DNA from: Bacillota bacterium | GTDB taxonomy: Bacteria > Bacillota > Desulfotomaculia > Desulfotomaculales > Desulfotomaculaceae | DNA: 6,134 nucleotides | Direction: 5' to 3' | Assembly (NCBI GenBank): GCA_023481335.1 | Contig: JAMCWI010000133.1 | Coordinates: 1 to 6,134, forward strand | In this document: one piece after another, positions 5,929 through 6,134 of the stretch | Layout of the letters: each line of letters begins with the position of its first letter | How positions within the stretch are numbered: the stretch's first letter is position 1 | Notes under the pieces: model-generated | Database searches by the model: none | The model's input: only the letters and a program-made list of their open reading frames with translations | Told to the model about the DNA's origin: nothing | Program-made: the position numbers and the translations under genes

Positions 5929-6134
5929 TTATAGTGTTCTAAAAAAAGCGAGCATGGTATCACCATACTTTTCCTGCCTGACCATCTTCAACCCTGCCTG
6001 ATCATCAGGCAGGTCTCTTTTTGCTCCGCATTCTACCACCACTATGCCGCCCGCCTTCAAAACACTTTCATTTACGATACCGGCAAGAGCCTCTTCGATA
6101 TCTTCGTGACGGTACGGCGGGTGGCATAGTGGTG
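5929..6134 (-). CDS. rsmD: 16S rRNA (guanine-966-N2)-methyltransferase, C-terminal part, cut by the window edge
   Basis: The last 68 codons of an RsmD-family S-adenosylmethionine methyltransferase, which methylates a guanine of 16S rRNA during small-subunit assembly. Seen: PPYRHEDIEEAL, which follows the family's catalytic DPPY motif, then the strand GGIVVVECG and the typical C-terminal YGDTMLAFFR, ending in TAA at 5931-5929. The identification also rests on position directly upstream of coaD, a common pairing. The codon that should give the Asp of DPPY reads His (6121-6123) and the residues before it (P-L-C) do not look like the expected hydrophobic strand. This is explained by an inverted copy of downstream sequence occupying about the last 12 bases, so bases beyond about 6122 are probably not authentic gene sequence. 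Confidence 0.88.
   Translation of the reverse strand, partial: PLCHPPYRHEDIEEALAGIVNESVLKAGGIVVVECGAKRDLPDDQAGLKMVRQEKYGDTMLAFFRTL
5993..6013. repeat. Perfect 10-bp palindrome inside rsmD, with an extra copy of one arm
   Basis: CCTGCCTGAT (5993-6002), one central base, then ATCAGGCAGG (6004-6013). A further CCTGCCTGA stands at 5973-5981. On the plus strand the stem is followed by TCTCTTTTT, giving it the look of a terminator antisense to rsmD. It lies within codons of the variable region before the conserved YGDT, so it may be coding coincidence. Confidence 0.6.
6037..6134. repeat. Terminal inverted repeat (foldback) ending exactly at the window edge
   Basis: The 19 bases CACCACTATGCCGCCCGCC (6037-6055) recur in inverse at 6116-6134 with one mismatch (6049 against 6122), separated by 60 bp. 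The mismatch is where a genuine GAC Asp codon of DPPY would meet the copy. This fits a template switch at the shared CCCGCC and a false contig end. Confidence 0.7.

Noticed and set aside
6121..6123. Asp-to-His change in the RsmD catalytic motif as a real active-site variant
   Set aside because: It falls at the junction of the terminal inverted repeat and is better explained as a chimeric contig end.

Overview
The window looks like chromosomal DNA of a low-to-mid GC Firmicute of the Clostridia / Peptococcaceae type (Desulfotomaculum- or Pelotomaculum-like). The grounds are the rsmD-coaD-coiled-coil gene order, strong AGGAGG-type ribosome binding sites, heavy use of TTG and GTG starts, and a sigma-54 activator with CBS and PAS sensor domains. 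The genus is an inference. The length and the foldback at the right end suggest a short metagenomic contig.

Left block (1-2638, minus strand, transcribed right to left): a tight three-gene operon. It runs from an archaeal-type (type II) glyceraldehyde-3-phosphate dehydrogenase, through an archaeal-type phosphoglycerate kinase starting 2 nt after the first stop, to a tartrate/D-malate-dehydrogenase-like member of the isopropylmalate dehydrogenase family, cut by the left edge. Both glycolytic-type enzymes resemble archaeal rather than usual bacterial sequences. The kinase lacks a substrate-binding arginine and the dehydrogenase has altered residues around its presumed phosphate pocket. This makes a specialised pathway at least as likely as housekeeping glycolysis.

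Middle (2639-4863): a divergent control region, then a plus-strand sigma-54 enhancer-binding activator (two CBS domains, PAS, AAA+ with GAFTGA, Fis-type HTH). On the minus strand at 2714-2729 is a -24/-12 element, TGGCATG-N4-GTGCT, placed to drive the operon. The simplest model is that the activator senses a signal, perhaps a nucleotide through CBS or a small molecule through PAS, and switches on the gap-pgk-dehydrogenase operon. A bidirectional hairpin terminator (4907-4938) separates the activator from the convergent genes to its right.

Right block (4948-6134, minus strand): a housekeeping cluster read right to left: rsmD (16S rRNA guanine methyltransferase, partial), coaD (phosphopantetheine adenylyltransferase) and a small coiled-coil protein often annotated as ATP-synthase-B-like. 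The last dozen bases of the window seem to be an inverted copy of sequence about 80-100 bp inside, probably a chimeric contig end. They should not be read as real rsmD sequence.
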